A stretch of 64,000 bases of DNA from Ambrosia x helenae (taxonomy: Eukaryota; Streptophyta; Magnoliopsida; Asterales; Asteraceae). The translations under genes and the position numbers were made by a program. Location: the NCBI GenBank assembly GCA_030844895.1, contig CM061224.1, positions 75,028,567 through 75,092,566 of the forward strand, written 5' to 3'. Below, piece after piece: positions 29,690 through 40,808 of the stretch (its first letter is position 1; each line of letters begins with the position of its first letter). The notes beneath the pieces were generated by a model. It was not told where the DNA came from. It worked only from the letters and a program-made list of their open reading frames with translations, and searched no databases.

Positions 29690-30338
29690 AACCAACTAGT
29701 GTGATTTAAAACGTTGTAATGTTAGGTTTGACATTTGAATATTGGATAAATTGTTATGTTTTGAATACTCAGAACCAACATAAAGTAAATAAAGCAAGTG
29801 TTTGAAAATAAAATAAATAATGTTTGAAATAATGCAAGTGAGACTCAACGTGCATCCTATGCTGTAGTATCTTAGCGACTTGAGAAAAACATGCTAAAGT
29901 GTTTCCACAATTAAGTTTGCTGAGTTCACAGGTTTTAATGATTGAAAAACTATTTGTTTTGCTAGACTCACATGACTTTACTATTTATATCGAATGTTAC
30001 CTAGACATTTATACCATCTACTAAGCGTTATGAAACCGAGCTAATTGTTGGTAGTTTTGTTTGCCTTCCGATCACATTCATCACAATAGTGGCAAGAGTT
30101 TAGGACAATTATGCACTTTTTTGACCTCCAGTCAAGTCGAGTAAGGCTTGTCAGACCCAATAGATCTTTCCACATTTCCTCACTATGAATACTCACATAC
30201 TAACTGTTCATACTGTAAGGAAATTTGTGATGTGTTTGCGCTAAAGTAAACAAGTGATATAATAGTAAGATGTGACCTAAAAGTGTTTGTTTGTAGTATG
30301 TTTCTCCCCTAACAAGAAAATAAGTACAGGGAATCATA
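29690..30338. repeat. Probable LTR fragment left of the CACTA element
   Basis: The words GTGAGACTCAACGTGCATCC and TATCTTAGCGAC resemble GTGAGACTCCATGCGTCC and TACCTTAG in the LTR-like fragment at 55080-55383. It is probably an old Ty3/gypsy LTR later split by the CACTA element and the solo LTR to its right. Termini were not found. Confidence 0.35.
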
Positions 30339-30479
30339 AAACACTACTAGAAAATTAGGCTTTTGTCACCACATTTTCGGTTACATAACGGTAGTAATTG
30401 CTCTGTAGCCACCATTTTGCAACCGGGAATGTGGTAGCAAAAACACACGTCTCTGTTGCCCTGATGTCACCAAATAGCT

Positions 30480-30930
30480 ACCACTTTTGTATTTTGCTAC
30501 CATATTTTTGTCACTACAAAAACGGTTAAAATATTTGCTACCGCTCCTACAATAATTTAGTAAGGTCTTTTGCTACCGTTTTGGTACCATTTAGCCACCA
30601 ATATTGCCACCATTTAGACACCATTTTTATTGAAATTTACACCTTTTTTTGTAACCGTTTTGGTATCATTTAGTCTGCAACCATTTAGTCACCGCTTTCA
30701 TTGAGAATTTACTACCATTTAGCCACCACTTTTATTGAAAATTTTCTACCATTTAACTACCACTTTCAATGAAAATTTGCTACCATTTAGCCACCAATTT
30801 CATTGAAAATTTGCAACCATTTAGCCACCACTTTCATTGAAAATTTGCAACCATTTAGCCACCACTTTCATTGAAAATTGCTACCATTTAGCCATCACTT
30901 TCATTGAAAATTTGCTACCATTTAGCTTTT
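30480..30930 (+). repeat. CACTA left subterminal repeat array
   Basis: At least seven copies of a 32-35-base unit: TTGCTACCATTTAGCCACCA then CTTTCATTGAAAA. Motifs of this kind near CACTA ends bind the element's accessory transposase. Copies become less regular toward the left terminus. Confidence 0.85.
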
Positions 30931-31154
30931 CTACATGTTTTTTTTCCTTCTTTATTAATTCAATTACATTTCAAGAAAGCTATATTATAACAGTCAAATA
31001 ATACATTATCTCAAATTATATAAAACAAATTTGTTAAAGTTTTTCCAACTTTAAAATCATATAAAAGTCTCTAATAGAAACACCAAATAAAACATCAAAT
31101 AATCGAAAATATCTATAAAAAAAATTCAAAATATTCAGTCTAAGTGTTTATAGC

Positions 31155-32945
31155 CTATTTTTGACCCATAGATGTACACATAGCTTCAATTTGTCTCATT
31201 CTATTGTTCATACCCTCTTTATCATTATTATATTTTTCTTTTTCAGCCACCAAGCCCGCAATTATTCCTTCGAACCTTTCTTTATCTTCATCTTTTTTCC
31301 TTAACAAGCTTTTTGATAACCAAATTCAACTTTTCAATCTACAAAACAAGCAATGAATAGAATCAAGAAGTCGGAATAAACAAAAACTAATAACGGGTCA
31401 AGTAAGTTGTACAATAACATAATCGAATTGTGAGTTACAATTCTAGTGCTAGAAGCCAAATAACATGTTCAAATATATTTACATACTATTACTAAGAATA
31501 AAATTTTACTTAAACGATCAAACAAGATTGTCTAATCAACTTAATAAGAAATTCCTAACATTCTCAATACATTAAAGGCATCAAACCTGACAATAAAAAA
31601 AGGAAACACAAACAAAACAATTACAATATTCATGGGAAACAACTCAAATGCATAAAAGTAAACAAATAAGTCAAGTATTTATGAAAAATTAGGGTGCCTA
31701 TGCTCATTGTTGACCTATAACTCAAAGCTCAAGTTGAAATAATATATATCATATCTGCATCACAATCTCCATATCTACCTCATGTTTACAAGAATGAAGG
31801 CGAACATAAATCATGAGAAAGCTTTGACATCCTACTATAAATTACTAATGTATATGATTCCACTTATGTTAAAAAACAAATAATTATTTTATACATTTTA
31901 AACTGCTATCAAGGTAAAAAGGAATAAACATACCTCGGAGTCTTCTTTGTCATGTACATATGAGTCTCTAACATTGCCTAACCCATAAACTTTTCCTTTA
32001 TTCATACCCCCGAAGCTTGGTACCACAAGTCGTCATCAAATTTGGGATGTTCTATACGCTTATTTCCGTACTTCTCCACAACATAAGCATTATATTTAAC
32101 CTGTTAGGTTAAACATGTAATTATATTATTCAAATTTCAATGTTTTTTTTTAAATATGTTTGGATTTACGAATTACTGAACTTACCCAGGTTTCCTTTGC
32201 CCTATCGTCAACACACACAAGATTTTCTTCATCACCCCCTTCTGAATCAACATCCAAAAGTAGCGAACTGCTACCACTCTACTTCCTTTCCTACAATGTG
32301 ACTGCTTCCACATCTCATGAGCTGACAGTTCACGCCCAATTATCTTAGCCTGCAAATGTAAAACTTAGAAGTTAATAAAGACGACAATATTGACATGGTA
32401 CATATGGTAAAAGAGGGGCGATTAGCATTTTTTTTACCGCTTTTCTTTGCGCAGTCACATAGGTGTGTTCCAAGGGTATGTTTGCCCCCGGTTGCCTTAC
32501 GTCTAATTTATTTATTTATTTCTTAAAGACTTTGCTTTCCACTCTGGTGTGTTCCAATTGTCAACCATTTTTTTTTTTCATATCTCGGATCTTATCCATG
32601 CTAGTTTAAGTCAATAAGAACAGACATATCTATATCTTCTTCATCCCCTTCAAGTAAATGTTGTTGTATCGTTGTCTTTATAGCCTTATTTCTTATCCCC
32701 TGCAACAAATTAGGGAATTTACTAGTAATGCACTTCTCCAAACACCAATAAATTGATGCATTGTGTTTCTCCTCCCACTGAAAATACATCTATGAAAAAG
32801 AAAAAAAAATTAAATAAATGTACAAATGGTTTAAGAAGTTAAATAAAATTGTTTACACACCTAAAATTGCTCAAACAGTCGTGTTTTATCTTCATTAGGA
32901 ACATCTCTCCAACTATCCCATGAACCGAACCACATAGTCTCTAAC
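31155..32945 (-). pseudogene. CACTA accessory transposase (Transposase_24/Ptta-like), decayed
   Basis: The minus strand shows separated exon-like pieces in the order expected for plant En/Spm accessory proteins: WFGSWDSWRDVPNEDKTRLF (about 32945-32875), a piece at 32789-32601 with QWEEKHNASIYWCLE, an acidic piece near 32330-32190, NKRIEHPKFDDDLWYQA then MNKGKVYGLGNVRDS (32100-31940), and a C-terminal coiled coil KSLLRKKDEDKERFEGII... ending at the stop, 31155. Between DLWYQAS and the GG of the usual GG(x)nGxVYGLG motif one G of a homopolymer is missing, breaking the frame. No intact start was found. In complete elements such proteins bind the subterminal repeats. Confidence 0.7.
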
Positions 32946-33231
32946 CTTGATCAAATAAAAAATGCATTGATAATTGTAACATTAATATTAATATTAATAT
33001 TAATCATCTTAGGATTGAAGGAAATATAAAATAAAGATGAATCAAAATTCACTACAGTTGAAAGAAAACTAAATAGAATAAAAAACAAACATCAACAAAA
33101 CTAGAAGTAGCAATATAAAATAAAGTTAAATCAAAATTCACTACGGTCAGGGATATTGGCACCATTTTAGGTGAAGAATTATAAGGAAAACTCAAAAGAG
33201 TCAACGTCTCAAAACCCCACTATATTGATTA

Positions 33232-35328
33232 CTAGCTTATACCCCGGGAGTGTTCCGGGGTTTGAAAAAACTAATATATTATAATAAAATCTTCACTATC
33301 AAGCCAAATGAATCTAGTACACATTTGGTTTTATGTGGAACAACCTTTTATTAGGTTGACAGCCTCCTTGTACCACTTAACACTAAAATCTCAAACCTTT
33401 CATATGCAAGAGTCTGTCACTGCGGCGGTAATGACTGTTGCTTCACTGCCGCTCTACCACCACCACTTCATCAGGTAAGGTGCATCACTGCAATGAAAAT
33501 TGCCCTGGCAAAAATGACAAAGAAAAAGAATATGAATATTATCCTTTATTGCCTATTGTTTCGCCATTTATGTTGTACTTCCATAGAATATTTGAGTGTA
33601 CAATAAGAAAGAGTTGCTTAATTATGGTCTATCTATGGATGCAAAAGTCCTTGTATCAATACATAATTTGTTTTAGGCTGTAGTCTTGAGTTGAAAGCTA
33701 AGTACTTAGTAGTTTTAAATTGCTTGGTTTAAAACTCTATTGGGGCATTACTTTTTATATAAAGTTGTATGAGGTCAAGGCCAGGGCATGTTTATGCTAC
33801 TTTCAATCTTAATAAGTCTAACAAAAACTCTAAAATTCACAATCATCCATAGCTTGCAATACTTTTCTATGCATACTGCCAACCCTCAACAACCAACAAC
33901 CAACAAACTATAAAAACTTCTAATTCAAAAACCATGAACCAAAATTCAACTTACCAGTTACCAATAGTCATTACTTATAGTTATTTAACATCAGTACAGT
34001 TGAATTTAAACTTATTACTGGCAAAGATCTACTCAAAGTCTCAAACTACATAAACATAATCACATCTCTCCAATCCCTCAGACTCAATCACTGCATGTCC
34101 ATAATATTCTAATTAGTAATAACTCCTACATTCCCTAACCTAAAACCTAATCAATAATCAGCTAAACAATCACTTAAGTAAGCTGCAACTATTCAAAAAC
34201 TCATCACATCTCTCCAATTTCTCACATTCTAATGACTCCTATAATTCCTAACCTAATCAACTAAATAATCACTTAAGTTGCAAGTTGCACCCACTAAAAA
34301 ACTTATCATACCTCTCTAATCTCTCATATTTAATCACTGTATGTTTATAAAATCCTAATCACTCCTAAAATTTCTAACCTAAAACCTAATCAACTAAACA
34401 ATCATTTAAATATCTCACTTAAATAGTTAAATACAATAGCAAGTAATCAAAACAAACAGTTCATAATCAAAATAAATAACTAAAAATATAAATAACAAAA
34501 ATCAAGAATAACCCTAAAACCAAGATTTATAAAAACATAGAACAACCCTAAAATATTAAATAAAATTCAAATAATAATAAAGATCTAACATCTCTATAGC
34601 CAGATTTGATGCAAAAACTCTTTAAGTTTATTTTTTTCCCAATGTATGGTTTATACAAACGAAAATAAAATTGTGGAGGTAACTTATTTATTTGACTTTG
34701 TTTAGATAAAAGAAAAAAGTGTGTGCATTTCAAAAAGATATATATGTGTGACAAGATTTAATGAGAAAAAAAAGGGTTTCGGAATGGTTGGCTGACACTT
34801 GTTGAGATGTGAACGGCGAGGGGTTTGATAATAATATTATGCAGATTCGTCGCTATGTGATTTCGAGGCACTTCATGTAATATCTCTATTAGCCTGCTTC
34901 TTGCGATTTTCTTGCAAGTTATTCGTTAAAATGTGTTTGTAGATGAGAGACAGATAGAGATAGGGGGGAGAGCTAGGGTTTGGGTTTGTGAAGAAAGTGT
35001 AGGAGAAGTGGATGAAGAGTAAGGTTTTATTATAAATAGGGTTTAGTTGTGTATCATATTTATAAATTTAATTAAAAAATAAAAAATTAAAAAAAACTGC
35101 ATCACATGATGCCATGTGACACATTCAAATGGGGGAGGAGACATTGGGGTTGGTGGCCCAATGGTAGAAGCAAAGCTTCTAGTAACACCTAAGGGGAAGG
35201 TCATGGGTTCAAGTCTCACAAGGAGTAGAAATTTGCCATTCAAAAAAAAAATGGGGAGGAGACCACCAATTAATGACATGTCATCAAATTCTAATTCTTT
35301 TATATATATAATAGATAATAGATATAGA
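33232..35328 (-). mobile_element. Helitron nested in the CACTA element
   Basis: Minus strand: 3' hairpin CCCCGGAACACTCCCGGGG followed by TATAAGCTAG ending at 33232, next to T; the 5' end is one of several TCTAT starts between 35315 and 35328. About 2.1 kb, with no RepHel gene. The interior is AT-rich with locally repeated CTAATCACTCCTA-like sequence (34080-34400) and includes a SINE. Confidence 0.72.
35143..35250 (+). mobile_element. Short tRNA-derived SINE nested in the Helitron
   Basis: A 108-base element: GTTGGTGGCCCAATGGTAG (box A), GGGTTCAAGTCTC (box B), ending in a run of nine A. It is flanked by ATGGGGGAGGAGAC (35129-35142) and ATGGGGAGGAGAC (35251-35263), a target duplication differing by one G. 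This makes three levels of nesting: CACTA, Helitron, SINE. Confidence 0.88.
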
Positions 35329-35629
35329 TGAACTAAAAAATTTAACACTAATGATTAATAAAAATATACCTTCAAGTGGTGATTCCCAATCAATCAATAG
35401 TTGGTTTGTCGTATGGATGAAGGAATGCTAAAATCTGAATGCAAATCAAGAAAGTGAAGAACCAAAGACAAGGCCTTAAGGTTAATGACGTTTCATTCTT
35501 CTATGTAGCAATAAATGGGATTGAAGGAAATTTGGAAATATTAAATATGTAAGGAAACGAAATTATAGAATTACAAAGAGACACATGTACTGAATATATT
35601 TAAGAAAATATAATATTATACATAAACTG

Positions 35630-35840
35630 CATCGGGTATTTTTTGGGTATCGGGTATCCATATGCCGGGTAATCGGGTCGGGTATCGCTATATACCATAC
35701 CCGTACCCAAACCCAGAATTTTATATCTTTTTAAACCCGAACCGGCCCGTACCCATCGGGTTTCGGGTATACCCATCCCAAATATTTCGGGTTTCAGGTA
35801 TGCCCGTCGGTTCGGATTTTTTTGACATCTCTACTCTAGA
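35630..35840. repeat. GGGTATCGGG-rich hAT-like remnant
   Basis: Repeated GGGTATCGGGT/ACCCGTACCC words, ending GGATTTTTTTGACATCTCTA. The reverse of that end, TAGAGATGTCAAAA, looks like a hAT terminus, but no matching left end or duplication was found. Confidence 0.4.
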
Positions 35841-36224
35841 TCAACAAATGTTATGGCATTGTTTATAAACACCTCAAAGAAGGGTGTGGATGTTATATTA
35901 TATACCCTTCTTTGAGGCGTTTACAAGATAAGAGACTTTAACGATTTACGTTTCTATGAACATTACATGCATTGTATATGATATATTGATATATGTTAAT
36001 TTCTTATCTGGATTGTATATATTTTTTTGATATATGTTAATTTCTTAGCAAAATACATGTATTGTATATGATTTATTGATAAGTATTAATTCTTAGCAAA
36101 AGGGAGTTTGATATTTATTTAAAATTAAAATTTTAGAATCTATAATTTGATTGATGACAACGATTTAGTAATATCACAATAGTTTTTGTGTATGTGTGTT
36201 TGTGTCTATAAATATCTAACTAAT

Positions 36225-36905
36225 TGACAACTATTTGGTCTCCCTAACCATCATTGAGCTTACGGGCCATCATTGGATCCAACTTACCATTATTGGTTTA
36301 ATTAATCATCATTGGATCTGATTGACCATCATTAGATCTAATTGATGCTCATTGGTTCTAATTGACCATCGTTATGCCTATTGATCATCATCGGGTCCAA
36401 TTCACCACCATTGGGTCTATGTGTCAATGATTGGATCTAACTGACCATCATTGAATCCAACTGACGATCATTGGTTCAATTAACCATCATTGGATCTAAT
36501 TGACGATCATTGGGCCTAATTGACCATCATCGGGTCTAGTTGACCATCATCGGGTCTAAATGACCATCATTGGGTCTAAGTGACAATGATTGGATCTACC
36601 TAACCATCATTGGGCTAACCAACCATCATTGGATCTAACTGACCATCTTGGATCGAACTGACCATCATTGGTATATTAACCATCATTAGATCTAATTGAC
36701 CATCAATGGATCTAAATGATGATCATTGGTTCTAATTAACATTCAACGGGCCCAATTGACCATTATCGGGCGTAATTGACCATCATCGGGTCTAAATAAC
36801 CTTCATTGGGTCTAAGTGACAATGATTCAATCTAACTAGCCGTCTTTGAGCCTAACTGACCATTATTAGATCCAATTAATCATCATTGGATCTAGATATA
36901 ATTGA
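36225..36905 (+). repeat. Minisatellite, ~21-base unit CCATCATTGGATCTAATTGA
   Basis: Some 30 imperfect copies of a unit like TGACCATCATTGGATCTAAT lie head to tail inside the CACTA element. Variation (GGGTCTAA, GGGCCTAA, GATCATTGG) shows an old, diverged array. Not coding. Confidence 0.88.
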
Positions 36906-37079
36906 CAATAAAATATTTATAGTTATTAGTTTTGTTTCTTTCATTAAGGGTGGCTACTAAATGACACATTTTTTTTTCGGTAAAGTGTGGCTGAAGGTAT
37001 TTAAAAGATGTGTTTTTGGTCACATAAATAAAAAAATCCAAAAGATCGTGTTTTTGTTTACTTCATTTGATGTTTTTTT

Positions 37080-37561
37080 TATAAATTTTTATTTTTCAAT
37101 TCTTTCTTATTATTTTTCTCATGAATTTACCACAAAAAATAAACGGTATCAAAATTTGCAATCGATTAGTTACCTTATCTTATAATATATATTTTGGTGT
37201 AAAATCGGTTGCTAAATTTGCTACCATTTTTTTAGGTAGCAACTTTTGGTGACAATAGCCCAGTTTTATCGTGGCTAATATGGTAGCAATTTAGTTTCAA
37301 AATAGGTCCGTAAATTTGCTACCGCTAAGGTGGTCACAATTAAATAGCTTTGTTGTTTTTTCTTATAAATTATTATTTTTTTAATTCTTTCTTATTATTT
37401 TTCTCACGAATTTATCACCAAAAATAAACAGTGTCAAATTTTGCAACCGATTAGTTACCTTATCTTATAATACATATTTTGGTGTAAAATCAGTTGCTAA
37501 ATTTGCTACCATTTTTCTAGGTAGCAACTTTTGGTGACAATAGCCAAGTTTTCTAGTAGTG
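37080..37561. repeat. CACTA right-end direct duplication
   Basis: The segment starting TTTTTATAAATTTTTATTTTT (37077) through GGTGACAATAGCC is repeated, with small changes, from about 37362 to 37548. The element therefore carries two tandem copies of its right subterminal region, only the outer one ending in the terminal CTAGTAGTG. Confidence 0.75.
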
Positions 37562-37577
37562 AAACTCACTTTAGGTT

Positions 37578-38313
37578 TGTTAGGATCTGAGTTTGATTGT
37601 TTTGATTATTTAAGTAAAATGAGAAATGAAAGAAGTAAACTATAAATGGAAAGTGCAACGGAATGATAAACTGCAAATCAAAACAAGAGAATAATTGTTT
37701 TTGAATCGAAAGCTTTCATATAACTGAATGATTACAAACAATTACAATTACCCCCCCTGAGCCTGATCACTCGTGTAAGTTTGTCTAAGAGAATGTTTTG
37801 AGTGATAGAATAGAACAGTACATGCACTGTTCTATTTATAGACAATCTAAACTACTGATGACCTAGGCTGACGTCACCTAAGAAAGTGACTTCTAACAGA
37901 ATAACAACATAAAACATCTGATGACACAAATACTGTTACATAGAAACTTCTGATGGGAAACCTCTGATGGTCTTGTAACGTCTGTTGGAGTCTATGTGTT
38001 GTTGGCTCCAACAGACCTTTAGTCTTCAATACTTAGATCAGCAGTTGTTCTTCATCAGACCTTTGATCAGCAATTGTTCTCTAGCAGTTGTTCTTCATCA
38101 GACCTTTGATCAGCAATTGTTCTCTAGCAGTTGTTCTTCATCAGACCTTTGCAAGCAGCAATTGTTCCAACAGTTGTTAGGGTACAACAGATGTTAGGGT
38201 CAACAGTATTTTGGGAGAAGTAACTTGTAAATGCTGTTCTTATTAAGGATCAATTGTGTAGTATATTTTGGCTTTCCAATCATCTATTCTTCTCCAGGTC
38301 AGTAGACCCAACA
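37578..38313 (+). mobile_element. Solo LTR, probably copia-type
   Basis: A 736-base unit beginning TGTTAGGATC and ending GACCCAACA, flanked by a perfect 5-base duplication AGGTT (37573-37577, 38314-38318). A TATA-like TCTATTTATAGAC lies near 37830, as in an LTR promoter. There is no second LTR or internal region, so it is a solo LTR left by recombination. The family is inferred from the TGTTAGG...CAACA ends. Confidence 0.87.
38034..38160 (+). repeat. 43-base tandem repeat in the solo LTR
   Basis: GCAGTTGTTCTTCATCAGAC, CTTTGATCAGCAATTGTTCT and CTA repeat three times with a degenerate last copy. It lies downstream of the LTR's TATA-like site, so it would be in the R/U5 region. Confidence 0.85.
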
Positions 38314-38740
38314 AGGTTGCGTAGAAATACTAAAAGCGTTTGTATGCTAATGACCCACTACTTGTTACCTAGGACACAATGTTCTATAAGTGTTTATTCG
38401 TGCTAGTGTTGGTCCATCAAACCATTGTATCCATACAATGACCTAGGTTGCGTTTTAGAAAACATTTTGACCATGTTCACCAAGTTTTAGCAAGTTTGAC
38501 CTCACGATCCGTTGGTGACCCATTTAGCAAGTTAGGTTTTTTTCATGTTTGGATAGCCTAAGATTTGCAAGTTACACCCAACATATAATCCTAGTGTACT
38601 AGCATGTCAAGAAACCACATAACATGTCAATATGGCACATACCAAATGGTCAGGTTTTAGGCATATAACCTACTTCTTGCACGTTATAACATCAACAATC
38701 TATATAATACTCTATGTGTGTCCCACAACACATACAACAT

Positions 38741-38915
38741 CAGGGGCGTAGCCAAGTATAACCCAAGGTGTGCGGCCGCACACCTTGAATTTTTTTTTAC
38801 TGTATTTTATAGGCGAAAATCCTGATCGCACCCCTTGGAAGTTTGGATAAAGTCCCTGATCACGTCCAAAGCCCCCGATCGCACGCTTTGAAAAACAATC
38901 CCGCATCCGCCACTG
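38741..38915. mobile_element. hAT-type MITE, 175 bp
   Basis: Ends CAGGGGCGTAGCC and GCATCCGCCACTG are imperfect inverted repeats (compare CAGTGGCGGATGC), flanked by a 7-base duplication ACAACAT (38734-38740, 38916-38922). It is probably related to the 210-base MITE at 50992-51201. Confidence 0.78.
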
Positions 38916-39660
38916 ACAACATGCAAGCATTTAACTTTTAGTAAGCTATGAACACATTGAACACTATGCATGCATAAAGTTTCTCTTTTTAATAAGTTAT
39001 GATCCTAACCTTTGTTTTCAGCAAAACGAGAGTTATAACCTGCTCAGAGAATCATTCCTAAGTAAATAGTCCATATCATGTCTTGATTTCGATATCAAAT
39101 TCGCAAAATCATCAAAGTTTCTTTAATTGGCAGGTCACAAACAATAACAAGCTTCAATCCAAAACAACATCCAATACAGGTTATCTATACTAGATTATCA
39201 TAAACTCATCATATAACATCATCATGCAGGCCTAAAGATTAAAATTCTAAGATCTAGGTTATCAAGGTTTCCACATAAAAGCAAGATCAAGATCTAACAT
39301 GAACCCTAGTGTTTTAATCATCCAAATCATCATCAACACACATAATAAACATATATGAATTGTTTTTATTGATAAAAAGAGTTTAGGTCAGATCTGATCA
39401 TCTAGGTTTGTTGGATAAATCATAATAACTAGGATTAAAGGTTAACGGTTGAGGATTACACATCCGTACCACTTCAAATACTTGATCCTTAGCTTTCGTA
39501 AGCTCTAAAGATGCTCAAGAGATGTGATCAAAGGGATTAGGGGCTATGGTTTTCGTAAAAGATGAGTTTTAGGCGATTAGGGTTGTGAAAATGTTTTTAG
39601 AATGGTCAAAATCGCGATTAGGAAATTTAACGACTCTTTGAAGACCGTCTGTGTAATGCT

Positions 39661-39702
39661 CACGTACCCTGAGGGATTGGCCTCCCTCGGCCGCGGTACG
39701 TG
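39661..39702. other. GC-rich hairpin
   Basis: CACGTACC pairs with GGTACGTG around an inner CTGAGGG/CCCTCGG pairing, giving a compact two-part stem in otherwise AT-rich DNA. It is not followed by a Helitron-type CTAG end. Function unknown. Confidence 0.6.
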
Positions 39703-40566
39703 GCACATTCTCTTGCCCAGTATTGGGCTTGTTCTATTTGTTTTGTTTAATTAAAACTCATATAAAACAACTACGCGTATCTAATTAGTGGGCCCAAATT
39801 TTTTGGTGTCGGTTACAAATACGATAACATGAAAAACAAGTAATCGTGCAATATCAAGTAATTTCATATAAATTCACATGCACATAATTGTAAATAATTT
39901 AAAAGAAATAAAAAATACAATTATCTGTCTTATTATTTCACCAACGTTCGGGGTACAAGACACGTGTGTGATCCGATAATTCACCGAATTCATTACGTGA
40001 CAGTTTGTGTATGAGAAACACACTTAATTAACCTAATAAAGTCTAATGTGTAAGTGTTTGACTATGGTAAATAGTTAACGTTTCTAAAAAAGTTAACCTG
40101 AATTTGTTGGGGGCCGCACTATTGTGCATCAGCAACAAATAGACTACCAGTTGTAGTACTTAAGCTTTTGCTGATGAAGTTTTCTACTAAGGCTTTCCTC
40201 TAATGTAATTGTATAAATGTCAGAAGTTATAACTACAAACTAAAACATTATAGTTGTTTCAATATAGGAGGGGCAGGGCATTCTCGGTTAAGCCCAATCT
40301 ACAACGGTTGTAGATCGGCAACACCGCCACCTCCCCCTCGGTTTCCCTTAAAAACCTCACAGCTTGGCAAGGGTTAACCAAGCTGCAACGGTCAAAAATA
40401 TATTGTATTCACCTAACCTCCCCACCCCAACGGTTAAAAGTCATTTCAATTTAACCCCCAACGGTTGTTTTTTCCCTATTATTTCCCCCATGTCACATTT
40501 TTTTACCATCTTTCTTCTTCTAGGTCCATTTTTTTTCATAAAAATCTCTCAACTTATTCGTGTCTT

Positions 40567-40808
40567 CACCGATTAAGTGAGCCGATGAGGAAGTTATTGC
40601 TTTGGCAAATGCATGGACAAACGTTAAGGAATCTAATACGTCGAACAATATAGATTCATTATGGAGAATGTTAGCCGAGTTCCACTTTATGCTTTCAAGT
40701 AAGTGGAGCAACCTCAAACACGAATGTAAAAGATTTAAGAAGATGTTTAAAAGTAACATGGATGAACATCCAGATCTAAAGGAAGACACAACAATTGAAA
40801 TTACATAA
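40567..40808 (+). pseudogene. Myb/SANT-like transposon protein fragment
   Basis: After a TGA at 40577-40579 the frame reads ADEEVIALANAWTNVKESNT, then SLWRMLAEFHFML, then SSKWSNLKHECKRFKKMFKS and stops at 40806-40808. Tryptophan spacing and the KW(x)nL(x)nC(x)KF pattern resemble the Myb/SANT-like proteins of plant PIF/Harbinger elements (and their domesticated relatives). There is no start codon and an upstream stop, so it is a fragment. The surrounding CCCCTCGG/GGGGCAGGGC sequence near 40270-40340 may mark the element, but ends were not found. Confidence 0.5.

Larger units (their letters stand above)
30342..37561. mobile_element. CACTA (En/Spm) element, 7.2 kb, defective
   Basis: Begins CACTACTAGAAAA and ends TTTTCTAGTAGTG, with a 3-base duplication AAA on each side (30339-30341, 37562-37564), the signature of CACTA elements. 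Both ends carry subterminal repeats built on GCTACCATTT/AGCCACCA. The interior has a broken Transposase_24-like gene on the minus strand, a Helitron holding a SINE, and minisatellites. No TNPD-type transposase was seen, so it is non-autonomous. Confidence 0.92.
38319..40030. other. Probable LTR-derived sequence, no gene
   Basis: No coding potential. It may be the right half of the LTR fragment at 29690-30338. It contains a hAT MITE (38741-38915) and a GC-rich hairpin (39661-39702). Termini unresolved. Confidence 0.3.

Noticed and set aside
36225..36905. A CRISPR-like array (short repeated unit)
   Set aside because: Units are contiguous and degenerate without unique spacers, and the DNA is plant nuclear; it is a minisatellite.
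40268..40808. Complete Harbinger element around the Myb/SANT-like fragment
   Set aside because: No inverted termini or TAA/TTA duplication could be matched on both sides.
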